Below are positions 4,863-5,951 of a stretch of DNA of 5,951 bases, piece by piece. The translations under genes and the position numbers were made by a program. Origin of the DNA: Victivallales bacterium (lineage in GTDB: Bacteria; Verrucomicrobiota; Lentisphaeria; Oligosphaerales; Lenti-02); assembly GCA_018648945.1 (NCBI GenBank), contig JABGQJ010000496.1, forward strand, positions 1 to 5,951, given 5' to 3'. Each line of letters begins with the position of its first letter. The first letter of the stretch is position 1. The notes beneath the pieces were generated by a model, which was given only the letters and a program-made list of their open reading frames with translations, searched no databases and was not told where the DNA came from.

Positions 4863-5951
4863 ATGAGTGATTCCATGACTCCTCTCAGCCTGGTCTCGCC
4901 GGACGGTGCGGTCGAGCTGCGCTTCCGTTTGGCTCCGGCCGGTCCCAAGTGGGAAGACGACCGGGGCTGCCCCTTCTATCAAGTGACCTACCATGGCCGC
5001 ATGATCGCGGCTTGGTCGCGTCTTGGGCTGGAGCTGGGCGGGACAGCCGAGTTCAACAGTGGCTTCGCGGTCGCCGGGGTGGAGCGCGAGACCCATGCCG
5101 CGACCTGGCAACCGGTCTATGGCGAGCGCGCGGAGATCCAGGACCGCTACCATGGGTTGCGGGTGGTCCTGCGCGAGACGATTCCCCCCTACCGGAGCCT
5201 GTGGCTGGAGTTCCGCTGCTACCCGGAGGGCGCGGCCTTCCGCTATGTCATTCCCGAGCAGGAGGGCGTGGACGAGGTGGCGATCACGCGGGAGAAGACC
5301 CAATTCGTCTTCCCCGAACGGACCGAGGGCTATGTCGAGTACCATGTGGAGGGCGAGTACCAGCGCTTGGACCTGGCCGAACTGGGCCAGGTCTGCGAGC
5401 GCCCCCTGACCTTGGCCTACGCGGGAGGCGGTTACGCCTGTCTGCACGAAGCGGCCTGCATCGACTACTCGCGCATGCTGCTCGGCCCGTTGCGGGGTCG
5501 GTGTGGCGTGACCAGCGTGCTCAGTGGCACGGTGCGTGGCACCACGCCCTGCGCGACTCCCTGGCGCGTCCTCATTGTGGGCGATACGCCCGGTGATCTG
5601 CTGGAACGCAATGATCTGGTGCGGAATCTGAACGAGCCCTGCGCCATTGAGGACACCAGCTGGATCAAGCCCGGCAAGACCATTCGGGAGGTGACATTGT
5701 CCACCGCCGGGGGGATTGCCTGTGTGGATTTCGCGGCGGACCGGGGACTGGACTACATCCACTACGATGCCGGTTGGTATGGACACGAGTACATGGACCG
5801 CCCGGACGCCCGCGAGGTGAGCCTGGATCCCCTCCGGGTTGGCGGCAATCCCGATCACGGCGGCCTGGATCTGCCCCAGGTGGTGGCGTATGCCAAGAGC
5901 AAGGGAATCGGCGTCTGGCTATATGTGAACCGTCGGCATCTGGAGCGCCAG
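4863..5951 (+). CDS. Glycoside hydrolase family 97, N-terminal 363 residues (runs off window)
   Basis: The frame is open from the ATG to the last base. Residues 7-260 fit the GH97 N-terminal beta-sandwich: the opening LVSPDGAVELRF, then RLGLEL (53-58) and VAITREKTQFVFPE (139-152), where the Glu before TQF resembles a calcium-site region of GH97 enzymes. The catalytic barrel begins with DTSWIKPGK (264-272), a family signature, then CVDFAADRGLDYIHYDAGWYG (287-307, first strands) and GIGVWLYVNRR (348-358). Family members are usually 640-740 residues and cut alpha-linked glucose or galactose residues, some by inversion (catalytic Glu), others by retention (Asp nucleophile). The deciding residues lie beyond the window, so mechanism and substrate are open. 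Unlike most GH97 enzymes, typically exported, it has no signal peptide: the N-terminus (MSDSMTPLSL) is polar. It may act on imported oligosaccharides in the cytoplasm. It is divergently oriented from the ankyrin gene. Confidence 0.93.
   Translation, partial: MSDSMTPLSLVSPDGAVELRFRLAPAGPKWEDDRGCPFYQVTYHGRMIAAWSRLGLELGGTAEFNSGFAVAGVERETHAATWQPVYGERAEIQDRYHGLRVVLRETIPPYRSLWLEFRCYPEGAAFRYVIPEQEGVDEVAITREKTQFVFPERTEGYVEYHVEGEYQRLDLAELGQVCERPLTLAYAGGGYACLHEAACIDYSRMLLGPLRGRCGVTSVLSGTVRGTTPCATPWRVLIVGDTPGDLLERNDLVRNLNEPCAIEDTSWIKPGKTIREVTLSTAGGIACVDFAADRGLDYIHYDAGWYGHEYMDRPDAREVSLDPLRVGGNPDHGGLDLPQVVAYAKSKGIGVWLYVNRRHLERQ

Noticed and set aside
4842..5858. A 338-codon open frame on the minus strand
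   Set aside because: It is antisense to the GH97 gene, whose conserved motifs are read on the plus strand; GC-rich codon use opens the opposite frame.

Overview
The window comes from a GC-rich bacterial chromosome. A Tat-exported sulfatase, a GH97 glycoside hydrolase, a very long secreted ankyrin-repeat protein and intergenic DNA full of short tandem repeats together suggest a polysaccharide-degrading lineage of the PVC group (Kiritimatiellota, Lentisphaerota or Planctomycetota) or Hydrogenedentota. This placement is inference from gene content and style; no marker gene is present.

Layout: (1) Positions 1-1030, minus strand: a two-gene unit with an unrecognised 278-residue protein (194-1030), followed after 1 nt by a sulfatase (1-192) whose 3' part lies outside the window. 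A candidate promoter sits at 1077-1105. (2) Positions 1031-1370 are non-coding. They hold small hairpins next to the ankyrin stop codon, an 11-bp direct repeat, and an inverted pair of REP-like elements (1145-1218), each a GTAG head plus a hairpin whose outer stem differs by compensatory changes. (3) Positions 1371-4556, minus strand: one 1061-residue exported protein made almost wholly of ankyrin repeats (about 28 units). (4) Positions 4557-4862 are a divergent intergenic region with a good sigma70-type promoter for the ankyrin gene, a weaker one for the GH97 gene, imperfect 9-bp tandem repeats, an exact 8-bp tandem repeat and a canonical G-quadruplex motif. (5) Positions 4863-5951, plus strand: the first 363 codons of a GH97 glycoside hydrolase, open to the window edge.

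Sulfatase and GH97 fit a shared theme of glycan breakdown (sulfate removal and glycosidic cleavage), but they lie in separate transcription units and no common substrate can be read from the sequence. The ankyrin protein probably acts outside the cytoplasm as a binding scaffold. The most notable unexplained signals are the REP-like pair with stem covariation, the three-block organisation of the ankyrin array, and the repeat-rich, G4-bearing control region between the ankyrin and GH97 genes.
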